Shown here one piece after another: positions 55,771 to 64,000 of a stretch of 64,000 nt of DNA (position 1 is its first letter; each line of letters opens with the position of its first letter). Source of the stretch: Endocarpon pusillum Z07020 (lineage: Eukaryota; Ascomycota; Eurotiomycetes; Verrucariales; Verrucariaceae); the NCBI RefSeq assembly GCF_000464535.1, contig NW_006916523.1:4711-68710 (forward strand), in the 5' to 3' direction. Position numbers and translations under genes: made by a program. The notes under the pieces were generated by a model. That model was not told where the DNA came from, did no database searches, and worked only from the letters and a program-made list of their open reading frames with translations.

Positions 55771-57033
55771 ATGCCACCACCACCATCCACATCCACCCCT
55801 CCAATGCCAACCCTCATCTTCCACTCCCTGCCCAACAACGCCTTCCTCGGCCTAGACCTCCTCTCCCTGACCACTTCTCCTAAACTTCAGGGTATCAAGA
55901 ACCTCCCACCAGGCTACCACTTCCTCTACTCCAGTTCCGACGCATCACTTTCTACTCGTCATGGCTACTGGTTCTTCATTCCAGCTCCCACACCAGCAAC
56001 GGAAGGAGGGCAGTATGAATCGAAGATTATACCTTGGCGATGGAGTGGGGAGAACGAGTGCTTGATACCGGAAGCGGATGTTTCCGACACTGAGAGTGCA
56101 CAGGCAGATTTAGGTAGGGTGTGGGAGAGAGGTCTACTCGATTACACGCAACCTGGGAGCAGGAAAGAGGGAGGAAAGTTAGGGAGTGAGTGGAGGGAAT
56201 TAACAGAGTATATCACAGATGACTTGTTGGATAGAGTGCTCGGCGCAGTCGCAAGTCAAGACCGGGCGGGGAAACGAGGTCCAGCTAGTAGAAGATCCTG
56301 GAGCATATCCTCCGTGTCGAGCGCGCCGCAGGATGTCGAGAAGATCCCTGGTCTTACCACCTCAGAAGCAGTGATCGAAGGCGAGAAGCAGCTTGAGTTC
56401 TTGCCGATAGATCTGAAGAGGACATGGCGAGAGGGTGCGGTGGGCAGGGAACGCACCGATGCGGTGAGAGATCGGTCATGGTATCTTGGGCAATTGATTG
56501 AGTTGGCTGTTGAGTCTGGTGGTGATAAAAGAGTGGGAGCGGCGCAATTGCTGGGAGAGTTGCAGTTGTGTTTTCTTATGATCCTGACATTGGCGAATTG
56601 GTCGTGCTTGGAGCAATGGAAGAGGATACTGGGCGTTCTGCTGAGCTGTCGGCAGGCCCTGGTGGAGGTGGGGGATTATTTTGTAGCCGTAGTGCGGCTG
56701 TTGAGGATACAGCTGAAGCATTGTCAGGATGTCGAAGGAGGATTGTTTGACCTCAAAGAGGAAGGGGCTGGGTGGCTCAAAGGACTATTAGCTCAATTTA
56801 GGAGGAATGTTGAGGAATTGTTTGGCACTGCAAACGGGGAAATGTTGAAGACCGAGCTCAAGCAACTGGAACAGGACCTAAGGGATGAGTACGGGTGGGA
56901 GACTGGAAAGGATATACTCAAGAGAGGTCTGCTGGAGCTAGAGGATGGGGAGAGGGTAGATATGGACATGAATGGCGCGGACGAGGAAGATGAGACTGGG
57001 GAGTATGCGCCTGTAGTGGTTGACCTAGAATAG
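55771..57033 (+). CDS. AAR2: A1 cistron-splicing factor AAR2
   Basis: U5 snRNP assembly factor that holds Prp8 before Brr2 binding; nuclear and cytoplasmic. Intronless ORF of 420 residues. The N-terminal beta domain starts LIFHSLPNNAFLGLDLLSLTTSPKLQG and has the AAR2-typical GIKNLPPGYHFLYSSSD and YWFFIPAP. The C-terminal alpha domain includes EFLPIDLKRTWREGA, WYLGQLIELAV and LGELQLCFLMILTLANWSCLEQWKRIL. The tail is acidic. The ATG at 55804 (MPTLIFHS) may be the true start, since the first eleven residues are only Pro/Ser/Thr. Confidence 0.93.
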   Translation: MPPPPSTSTPPMPTLIFHSLPNNAFLGLDLLSLTTSPKLQGIKNLPPGYHFLYSSSDASLSTRHGYWFFIPAPTPATEGGQYESKIIPWRWSGENECLIPEADVSDTESAQADLGRVWERGLLDYTQPGSRKEGGKLGSEWRELTEYITDDLLDRVLGAVASQDRAGKRGPASRRSWSISSVSSAPQDVEKIPGLTTSEAVIEGEKQLEFLPIDLKRTWREGAVGRERTDAVRDRSWYLGQLIELAVESGGDKRVGAAQLLGELQLCFLMILTLANWSCLEQWKRILGVLLSCRQALVEVGDYFVAVVRLLRIQLKHCQDVEGGLFDLKEEGAGWLKGLLAQFRRNVEELFGTANGEMLKTELKQLEQDLRDEYGWETGKDILKRGLLELEDGERVDMDMNGADEEDETGEYAPVVVDLE

Positions 57034-57213
57034 CAGTCGTCGAAAGGTCTCCCATGATCGAATCCAGTATCGTCGTTCATATGATGCTTCGAATGTGCGA
57101 GTTTAAAACATGCAGGCATATTTCAACGCATTTTACTAGAATTCGCTCTGGTGCTGTCAAGAAGACATCACGGTCTGCCCAGCAATTCCTTCACCAAATC
57201 ACAAAGAACCACC

Positions 57214-57794
57214 TCAGCGGTATGACTTTTGGTACCTTGCTCTTGCACCCGGTCCACCAAACTTCTTCGGCTCGCATCTTCTGTTGTCTGCCACCAATAA
57301 TGTTCTGTCATATTGCACGAGCGCCTGCTTCAACTGATTCTTCGCATACTCATCGACGAATTTCTGGTAGTAGGCCACAACCGACTTCGCAATTGCCTGT
57401 CTGATCGCGTAGATCTGAGATGTATGACCACCACCAGTGACCCGGACTCGGATATCGACTTCTGCAAATTTGTCGAGACCGACTATGAGGAGCGGCTCGT
57501 AGACCTAGTTATGGTAATGAGAAAACTGGCGCATGAGAAGCGGGTGGTGGCTACCTTAAATCGGAGGATTTCTGGTTGAACCAGCGACAGAGGTTTGCCG
57601 TTGACTTTGACGAGGCCCTTCCCTTTCTGCTCGCATTGTCAATATTGGTCACCCTCAGCTGACATCTCGCTGTACCTTGCAATGTGCGACTGCGGTCGCT
57701 ATAGATATGTTAGCCATTACCTACTTCATCTCTGAAGAACTAGCATACCAGTCTTCTTCTTGCCGAAGCATTGCACGCTCGGCGTGGATGCCAT
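57214..57794 (-). CDS. 40S ribosomal protein S16 (uS9)
   Basis: Small-subunit head protein whose C-terminal tail reaches the P-site tRNA. At least four exons: 57794-57749 (MASTPSVQCFGKKKT), 57698-57676 (ATAVAHCK), an exon encoding KGKGLVKVNGKPLSLVQPEI, and the last exon from VYEPLLIVG to the stop at 57214. It contains RVTGGGHTSQIYAIRQAIAK and ends with the invariant RARYQKSYR. The acceptor before KGKG is GAGCAG; the next intron is GTAGCC...ACTAG. Its start lies 343 bp from the divergent mitochondrial uL13 gene. The protein is complete. Confidence 0.96.
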
Positions 57795-58137
57795 GGTGAC
57801 AGATTGCGAGTATAGGGGTGAAAATAGTCTTATTCCAAGGTAGTATCTTACAAACGTGATATCTCGCGAGGCGATCAAAATTTGGTAGAGGTGAAAGTGC
57901 GCGCTAGCTGGCGCCAAGCACTGGATTCTTGGCAACACTGCTATCACTTCCATTGGAATGCAGTTTCTAGCAGCAGCAAGTATTTCAAGCTTCTTCCGCC
58001 ATGAAGACCCTACTCTATACCCATTGTCGCACTCACACCTTGTCCCCCCATTCTTAACGGTCTCTTTAGAAGACACCAGCCGAATCTCCTTGTGTTCAAC
58101 TAGGAGTAATACATCTACGACTGGCAGTACAACAAAA
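57795..58137. promoter_or_regulatory. Putative bidirectional promoter, uS9 / uL13m
   Basis: 343 bp between divergent start codons of a cytosolic and a mitochondrial ribosomal-protein gene. No recognised motif assigned; shared control is inferred from spacing. Confidence 0.45.
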
Positions 58138-58756
58138 ATGTCACAGACTGTGGGAAAGGTAGTACATCACCACTTCGTTAGGAGTCAATTGTTCTGATCA
58201 AGCTATCAGACTCGTCTAGCCTACGCACGAGCATGGCATTTTGTTGATGTTGGCACTGACCCTCGGCCGCTTGGTCGAATGGCTTCCTCGATAGCTGTCT
58301 TCCTTATGGGCAAGCACAAGCCTATCTGGAATCCATCAACTGACTGTGGGGATTATGTCGTAGCCGCAGGCTGTCACGATCTGCACATTACTGGCAAGAA
58401 GAGATATCAGAAGCAGTACTACACTCATAATACGCGTCCTGGGGGTTTGAAGCAGATGTCTATGGACAAAATGTTCGACAAATGGGGTGGAGGAGAAGTC
58501 TTGAAAAAAGCAGTCAGGGGGATGCTGCCAAAGAATAGATTGCGTGATAAAAGGCTTGCACGATTAAAAGGCTAGTCAAGTTTGCAGTGCAACCTTGGTT
58601 TCCTGGTATACTAATATATGCTATCTAGTCTTCGAAGGTGTTGCTCATCCCTTCAAGCAGAACCTTATCAAGTTCAACGGCAAAACTTACGTCGGCCAAA
58701 ATCCCCAAGTCCTCAAAGCCCTCGAGTGCAAAGAAGCACCAGTTGCAAGTTCGTGA
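58138..58756 (+). CDS. Mitochondrial large-subunit ribosomal protein uL13m (MRPL23 type)
   Basis: Structural protein of the mitochondrial large ribosomal subunit. Exons 58138-58158, 58210-58570 and 58629-58756 give 169 residues in phase: MSQTVGK-TRLAYARAWHFVDVG, then RPLGRMASSIAVFLMGKHK, GDYVVAAGCHDLHITGKK, YYTHNTRPGGLKQ, AVRGMLPKNRLRDKRLARLK and VFEGVAHPFKQNL. The bacterial-type L13 core and lack of eukaryotic uL13 features mark it as mitochondrial; no cleavable presequence is evident. The second intron has a GC donor (AAAAG|GCTAGT) with a clear branch region (ATACTAATA) and TCTAG acceptor. Without splicing the frame stops three bases later, so the GC donor appears to be used. Confidence 0.94.
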
Positions 58757-58882
58757 CCCACATCTCCATACCGCAGCGAATGACAAGCATCAAAAGACAA
58801 CTCGAGCTTTCAATTAGGTGTATGTACTTCGAGCAGAATTTCCGTTTTTCAAGACCTCGGCATCCAAGCCACCCCGCCATGG

Positions 58883-59824
58883 TTACCTTGTTACCGTACA
58901 CTTGATCAAACCATTGGGATTTGATTGTGGCGCATACACCTCTGCATCCTCACCTGTGTTCTTCAGACCATGATGCCAGCTCAAATCGATCTCGAAGTAG
59001 TGTTTGTTGGGGAGGGAATAATCCACAGCCTCAACAGATGAAGCAGCCGCTAGGATTTGCTCGCCCATCTTGTACATGGTGTTCTGCACACTAGCGCTTG
59101 AGTCTTCCGCGAACGTCTTTATAGTGATATCGCGGGCCTTGGTCCACGTTTCATCAAATTTCTCGACCTCTGTCTCGACCTCGTCCACGCTCGACAGCGT
59201 CTTCCATGTCCAACCAGCATCGACCGACGTGCTGAGGATCCGATCATACACGTCAGGCAAGGTGGTGAAATCATTGCGCACGAAGCTGTGGAACTGGGAT
59301 CCGGTACTCTTCAACACTAACAAGCCCGAGATTGCGGATCGAATCTCAATGCCCTTTCCTTCGATGACGTCCGCCTCGACTATTCTCGTCTCGTCACCGT
59401 CGCGGAAGAAGGAATGGGGATGTGGCTTGCCATCAATTATCATTCTTGTCCACTTATGGATGGTGACTTTGATATGGGCAGTATGGATGTGCTTGTAGGT
59501 TTCGATGAAGTGTGTTCCAAGGATAGAGGCGAAGAGCTCTGGTGGCGTGACTGGGTTCTGCTTGGCCACGATGTAGGTGGTGTTCTTCATGGTGTCTGTA
59601 GCGACTACAACGCTATTGTCTGCTTCGGTATAGCTAGAGCTGTGTTGGCCATTGATACGAAAAACATAAGAATTGTACAAGACCTACGATGTCTCAATCT
59701 CGCCTTCTAGGAGTACACAGACAGTCATTTCGACCACGATGTGAGTTTTCGTCGCTTCGTCCCTTTCCACCTTGCACACACGGATGTTGTCCTTTCCATA
59801 ACGGGCAGCAGCGAGCTTAGGCAT
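58883..59824 (-). CDS. Uricase (urate oxidase), apparently lacking the peroxisomal tail
   Basis: Oxidises urate in purine breakdown, normally in peroxisomes. Exons 59824-59688 and 59633-58883 (54-nt intron) give 295 residues: MPKLAAARYGKDNIRVCKVE, THIVVEMTVCVLLEGEIETS, YTEADNSVVVATDTMKNTTY, IVAKQNPVTPPELFA, HKWTRMIIDGKPHPHSFFR, LKSTGSQFHSFVRNDFTTLP, HYFEIDLSWHHGL and VYAPQSNPNGLIKC. These cover the urate- and oxygen-site residues of the family. The protein stops at CTVTR*, where relatives usually continue six to nine residues to a C-terminal SKL-type signal. No downstream exon restoring such a tail was found. The gene converges on uL13m, 126 bp apart. Confidence 0.94.
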
Positions 59825-61555
59825 GGCTCAAGAGCAAGGTCGGGTCCGTGCAAGGTAGCAGACAGAGTAGGTTGACAATTAGGGTGGAGGCTTCTTTCAC
59901 CACTTTTCGTCGTAATAGGGTATCAAAAAGGGATACAATGCTTCAGTTTGTGACAGGTTGACCCTGGCCTATTTAAATTCACATTATGCTGCGAGATAAG
60001 CCATTCACTAGTCGGAAGCTGCCGTGGATCTCTAGTTGCACCGTGTGACAGCATGGCGCATATCTATTTCCACATGCTTGGATTGTTGTATTTGGAGAGA
60101 TAGATCTACATCGATTTGCACTTTGGGCTTTCTAGGGTTGAGGGCTAGAGGGGTAAGTATAGGAAGCGTAGAAAACAGCGGGCGGAGGTAGCCGATGTCC
60201 TATGAAGAGGGAGAACTTTCGTGCCAGAGTCCACTGGTAACTATGATGATTTAAGCTGCTTGAATTGCTTTTAATGATCAGTCCAGATCCATATCTTATA
60301 TATGAGTTCCCTTCTTCCAATCTTCTGAGTCTGTGAGAGGATTGCTCTGGGCGTGGAGGTAGCTGGACACTCGGCAAGCTCCAAGATTACTGTCGAACTT
60401 GCTGACTAATCGACGGATCAGTGTTGAAATAGCAAGTTGTTCTATCTAATTCAGTGCGCAGAGCGAGCATTTATACGTACAGAGTTGCTATATCAAGAGA
60501 AATAGCGCGAAATGCAGATATCAAAAATACATGCGAAACGCGTAACAGGTCTGTAACAAAACGCATATGAAACGCGTAGCAGGATAGCACAAACCGTATT
60601 TTTGAGTTCAACAATTACTTACTACGTTAATATCCAGACTCCGCCTACTCCACCCTCGACCTTGAATCTACTACGGTATAACACGGCGACGCCAGTCCTT
60701 GACCTGTACACCGGGTGTATCTCAGTTCGCTGGTCACTGCATGAAGACTGATGTTGTGTTATTAAGGTACCATAGTATGCACCTGGTACTGTATAAAATC
60801 ACTTCTTTCTTTCCACTAGAGTTTGTTGTCACTTGAAATGGCAATCAACCAGCTGTGCTGGTTCATTGGGTGCTCCTGATCACGAGCTCTTCTTGATCAC
60901 ACTTTCAAGTTGCTGGAGGCTTATTGATCCTAGGTGATCAGAGCCACCTCTGAGGACCTGCATGACCAAGCATGGATCTTTAAACGTCTCCATGACTTGG
61001 AGTGCATTCCCCAGCCATCAGTGTTGCGCAAGTATCTACCTGTGTGAGAATTGTCCGTAGGCCAGGGATTGCTTACCAGATGAAAGAGCTTGGGTGAGGA
61101 AACGCTCTCAGTTCACCAACTTGGCTTTTTAAGTATAGTTACCGTCCTAGCCAGAAAGGGAGGGGAGTAGATCAAGGGTAGAGTGACTAATACGTAATCA
61201 GTATGTCGGCTTCTAGACGTCAGTCTAGTACCCCCCTTGAGCCGCAAATTTTCCAACCACTCTTCAATTTTGATGGAGTAATAGCTGTGGATGCCGCCAT
61301 AACAGCCCTCTTTTTGTCATCTTTTCTCGTCTTTCTCGCCTAGAAAGGCGCATGACGAATAAGTCACAAAAATGGCGTACACACTGCTCCTTTGTCCCCT
61401 CGGCTGCAAGGTTGTGGTTTCGAAGAGGAGGCCTCTGCCTCCTCCTTTCAGTCTATCTGCCTTCCGTAGAATCTCCTTGAGGATTTTAGACCTCCGTCTT
61501 TGGTCTCTGTTCTTTGATTGATGGGCGCTCTCTGTCGCGCTTCTCTCCATTTCAA
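59825..61555. other. Gene-poor 1.7-kb spacer
   Basis: No credible ORF. A diverged direct repeat (GAAACGCGTARCAGG) occurs twice at about 60,535-60,582, and several GATCA motifs cluster at 60,880-60,950. Divergent promoters of uricase and the HPP gene lie at either end. Confidence 0.45.
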
Positions 61556-62647
61556 ATGCCTCTACCAGCATTTCAGAGTCTCAACTTTGATATTGACAAG
61601 TACATAAACCCATTCATTCCTGCCTCAAGGTTGTGTCGACTTCCAAAGCCTGTCTCTCGATTCCTGGGTTATCGAGACGAGCCTCGCCAACGTATTGGAA
61701 ACATTGTCAACTGGCTTTGGTCTTTCGTTGGTGCCTTCTGCGGTACTGCGTTGATAGCAGGGGTATGCAAGTCGAGTGCGATCATACAAAGCCATGCACC
61801 GCCAGTCATCATCGGTTCTTTCGTAAGGTTCCCTTCGGCGATGCTTCGCCAAGTCAGTCACTGCCGACTACTCTTTCTGACCTTCACTTGTCTTTTCGTT
61901 TAGGGTGCAGCAGCCATCCTTGAATATCATACGATCGAATCTCCCCTCGCTCAGCCTCGTAACCTAGTCCTCGGCCATCTTCTGGCTGCCTTGGTCGGCA
62001 TCGGCATCACCAAACTCTTCGCTTTACTCCCAGAGGCTCGCTTTGAAGACCTGCGATGGCTGGCTGGTGCTCTTGCTGTTGGTACTTCCTCGGTGGTCAT
62101 GGGCGCGACACAAACAGTCCATCCGCCTGCAGGAGCAACGGCTCTACTGGCGGCTACAAGCCCAGAGATAACAGCACTAGGGTGGTATCTGCTCGCCCTG
62201 GTTTTACTGGGGTCCACCTTAATGTTGGTAAGCGCGTGTATCATCAACAATATACATAGGCGGTTTCCCATCTACTGGTGGACACCCGTCGATTTGAGTG
62301 ATAACCATAATGGAAAGGCAACTTCGGGAATAGAGACAGTTGCACAAGCCGAAAAAGAGGAACAATTTTCAGATGCAGGGAGTCGGCGAGTGAGCAGGGT
62401 GAACACGCGAGAAGGAATGCATTTTGAACGCGAACACGAAATCACCATAACAGCAAAGCATATCACTATACCAGACTGGCTCGAAGTCAACGACTGGGAA
62501 AGGAATGTGCTGGAGATCCTTAGGGAGCGCTTGAAGATAGAACTGGACCCAAAATCCGAATGGACTGAGCCTACAGGCAGGCACTCGGAGGCAACCGCCG
62601 TCTCCAGTGATGAAGAGAAGGCCGAGCCACCGGTAGGAATACTTTAA
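61556..62647 (+). CDS. HPP-family integral membrane protein
   Basis: Member of the HPP transmembrane family, named for its His-Pro-Pro motif; some members act in nitrite transport in plastids and cyanobacteria, but the fungal role is unknown. Exons 61556-61822 and 61904-62647 (81-nt intron, GTAAGG...TTTAG) give 336 residues. Four hydrophobic segments: WLWSFVGAFCGTALIAGVC (~55-73), PPVIIGSFGAAAIL (~82-95), NLVLGHLLAALVGIGITKLF (~107-127) plus LAGALAVGTSSVVMG, and LGWYLLALVLLGSTLMLVS. The signature TQTVHPPAGATAL is intact. A charged cytoplasmic tail of about 120 residues follows, with DWLEVNDWERNVLEIL. Confidence 0.92.
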
Positions 62648-63615
62648 GCACAGAGCCTTGTACAAAGGACAACACGTTCCAAAGAAGCCCAAAACTTAGC
62701 TAGTAATGTTGTCGATGTGCTTGCCATAAGAATATCAAAGTAGGGCTCAATGCAGTACCCCGGAATATGGATGTACCAACACAACGACGAAGAGAAATAA
62801 TCTGTCCTCGAGGAGATTTGGACGTGCTGTACTGGCACGGATTGTTCAGGTCGGTTGAAGATCTGAGTGATCTCATCATGAGACCCAATATATATTCGGC
62901 AGCTTACCACAGTAATTGATTGTGGCATTGGAGGTTGGATGTAGTAGTTTGGAAATTCTCCTTGCAAGTCAAAAAAGATATGCTTATTGCTTTTGAGGCC
63001 TTGGCGGACGCTGGTCACCCACGGCTGCATTCTACGGTTACGTAGTAAATCAATTGGCCATCCAATACCTATGGAGTACAGAGGACAGTGGTCTCGTTCC
63101 CCGCATTGATTTCAAGCCTCTTTTACCATAAGATCTAAATTAGGCCTGGGCAGGAGGGGGCGCATTACCATATCCACGGTACCTACAGGGATCAATCTAA
63201 TTGAATTCTCCTCTCCATATTCTTCTGATACGCACGGAGCTACTCAGTCATTGCTGTAAGAGGTCCACGTTTTCATGTTTTCATGTTCTGGTGTGACTGA
63301 TCATGTTCCAGGCGTCCTGCGATCTCTACCTTTTCTTCTATCAGTCCCCGAGTCAAGCTGGCTTGACTACGAGTCCTCCCTCCTTTCGGAGTCTGTCATT
63401 CTCTGACCGTGGGAGTCGCAAAGTAACATCCTTCTTTACTGCCATTTCATTAACTCATGGTCGCCGACACATCGACATTGCATAGTCTGCCCTCTGTATG
63501 CGCAACGACCTCACACAATACGATCCATCACTAGGGACAAGCGATTTGCAGGTATGCGAGTGTCGTTGGTATTGATGGATCAACGGCGCCAGAATACAGC
63601 ACTGCCTCCTCAGTG
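62648..63615. other. Intergenic 970 bp
   Basis: A 128-codon minus-strand frame (63,030-62,644) starts right at the HPP stop; it has no recognisable family and may be chance. Otherwise featureless. Confidence 0.4.
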
Positions 63616-64000
63616 ATGCCTTCGCAAAGTCGCGCTTTTGCGAGCTACCATGTCTCGCGCAAAAGCGACGATGGCATCCCGAAGCTCTCGAAGAACGGGC
63701 GTTCGTACTCGGGTAGTAGTGCACAATATGGACCCAGGGGTTCGTCTCTAGCCACGAGCACAATGCCCGGTGTGGCTCCAGGTAGCTTCAGCACAGACTT
63801 GAAGACCACATCCTTTCCTCGAAGTACAGCATCAAGACCAGAACTGGCCATGTCCCGTGTTACCAGTAGTGGCCCTAACGATGACGATCCAGTTACAGAG
63901 TCAGAACAACGGCAAGCCGTTGTGCGAGACAAGATTGCAAAGGAAATGAAGATCAAGCTGGGCACAGAAAATATGCTGGAAGCGTTGCAATCGAAGAATC
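63616..64000 (+). CDS. N-terminal part of a protein with an HR1-like segment (cut by window end)
   Basis: The frame from the ATG at 63616 is open for 128 codons to the window edge. A Ser/Arg-rich disordered start (MPSQSRAFASYHVSRKSDDG, GRSYSGSSAQYGPRG) leads to ESEQRQAVVRDKIAKEMKIK and GTENMLEALQSKN. The last part resembles the first helix of an HR1 (Rho-effector antiparallel coiled-coil) repeat, as in PKN/PKC-type proteins. This is a resemblance from memory and the rest is outside the window. The minus-strand frame 63,965-63,645 is its shadow. Confidence 0.6.
   Translation, partial: MPSQSRAFASYHVSRKSDDGIPKLSKNGRSYSGSSAQYGPRGSSLATSTMPGVAPGSFSTDLKTTSFPRSTASRPELAMSRVTSSGPNDDDPVTESEQRQAVVRDKIAKEMKIKLGTENMLEALQSKN

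Noticed and set aside
62644..63030. 128-codon minus-strand ORF beyond the HPP gene
   Set aside because: No recognisable domain, irregular composition, and contains splice-like signals without a consistent gene model; kept only as a note.

Overview
The window comes from the nuclear genome of a filamentous ascomycete (Pezizomycotina). The evidence is gene content (a kapC-type bZIP factor, a HET/NACHT/ankyrin NLR-like gene, mannitol-1-phosphate dehydrogenase, a SUR7-family protein, an Rds1-like secreted ferritin-fold protein), short 48-90 nt GT-AG introns with CTAAC-like branch points, and a Fot1/pogo-type transposon. I cannot place it below subphylum from sequence alone. I see no tRNA, rRNA or CRISPR.

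Layout. 1-5.4 kb is an accessory region: a DNA-transposon remnant with terminal inverted repeats, a duplicated ankyrin 3' end, and an NLR-like HET-NACHT-ankyrin gene on the minus strand whose frame is broken before the ankyrins. 6-9.3 kb holds the mitochondrial enoyl reductase ETR1 and a secreted Rds1-like protein. 9.3-13.7 kb is gene-poor and includes an insertion that looks like a non-LTR retroelement. 13.7-25.5 kb holds a SUR7-like membrane protein, mannitol-1-phosphate dehydrogenase, a zinc-type reductase with two homopolymer frameshifts, and two conserved-looking unknown proteins, with long spacers between them. 25.5-42.4 kb is a housekeeping block: dihydroorotate dehydrogenase with a large repeat-containing insertion, the CCR4-NOT subunit NOT2 with a very large in-frame 5' ORF, kapC, PAF1, eIF3l and a nitrilase-superfamily hydrolase. 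42.4-46.6 kb is a second accessory island: a dead pogo-type element carrying a perfect 196-bp copy of part of the neighbouring nitrilase gene, followed by a perfect 198-bp palindrome. 46.8-62.6 kb holds an MFS sugar transporter (with a 10-nt micro-exon and a GC-AG intron), a DOMON/cytochrome-b561 protein, prephenate dehydrogenase TYR1, ribosomal proteins uS11 and uS9, the splicing factor AAR2, mitochondrial uL13m, uricase and an HPP-family membrane protein. The window ends inside a gene with an HR1-like segment.

The genes are mostly independent, not a pathway cluster. Three groupings may matter: gene-expression factors lie close together (NOT2, kapC, PAF1, eIF3l; later uS11, AAR2, uS9, uL13m); several start sites are head to head and probably share promoters (eIF3l/nitrilase, TYR1/uS11, uS9/uL13m); and the two accessory islands show recent rearrangement. 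Exon boundaries were inferred by eye from splice motifs, reading phase and remembered family similarity. No database search or transcript data was available.
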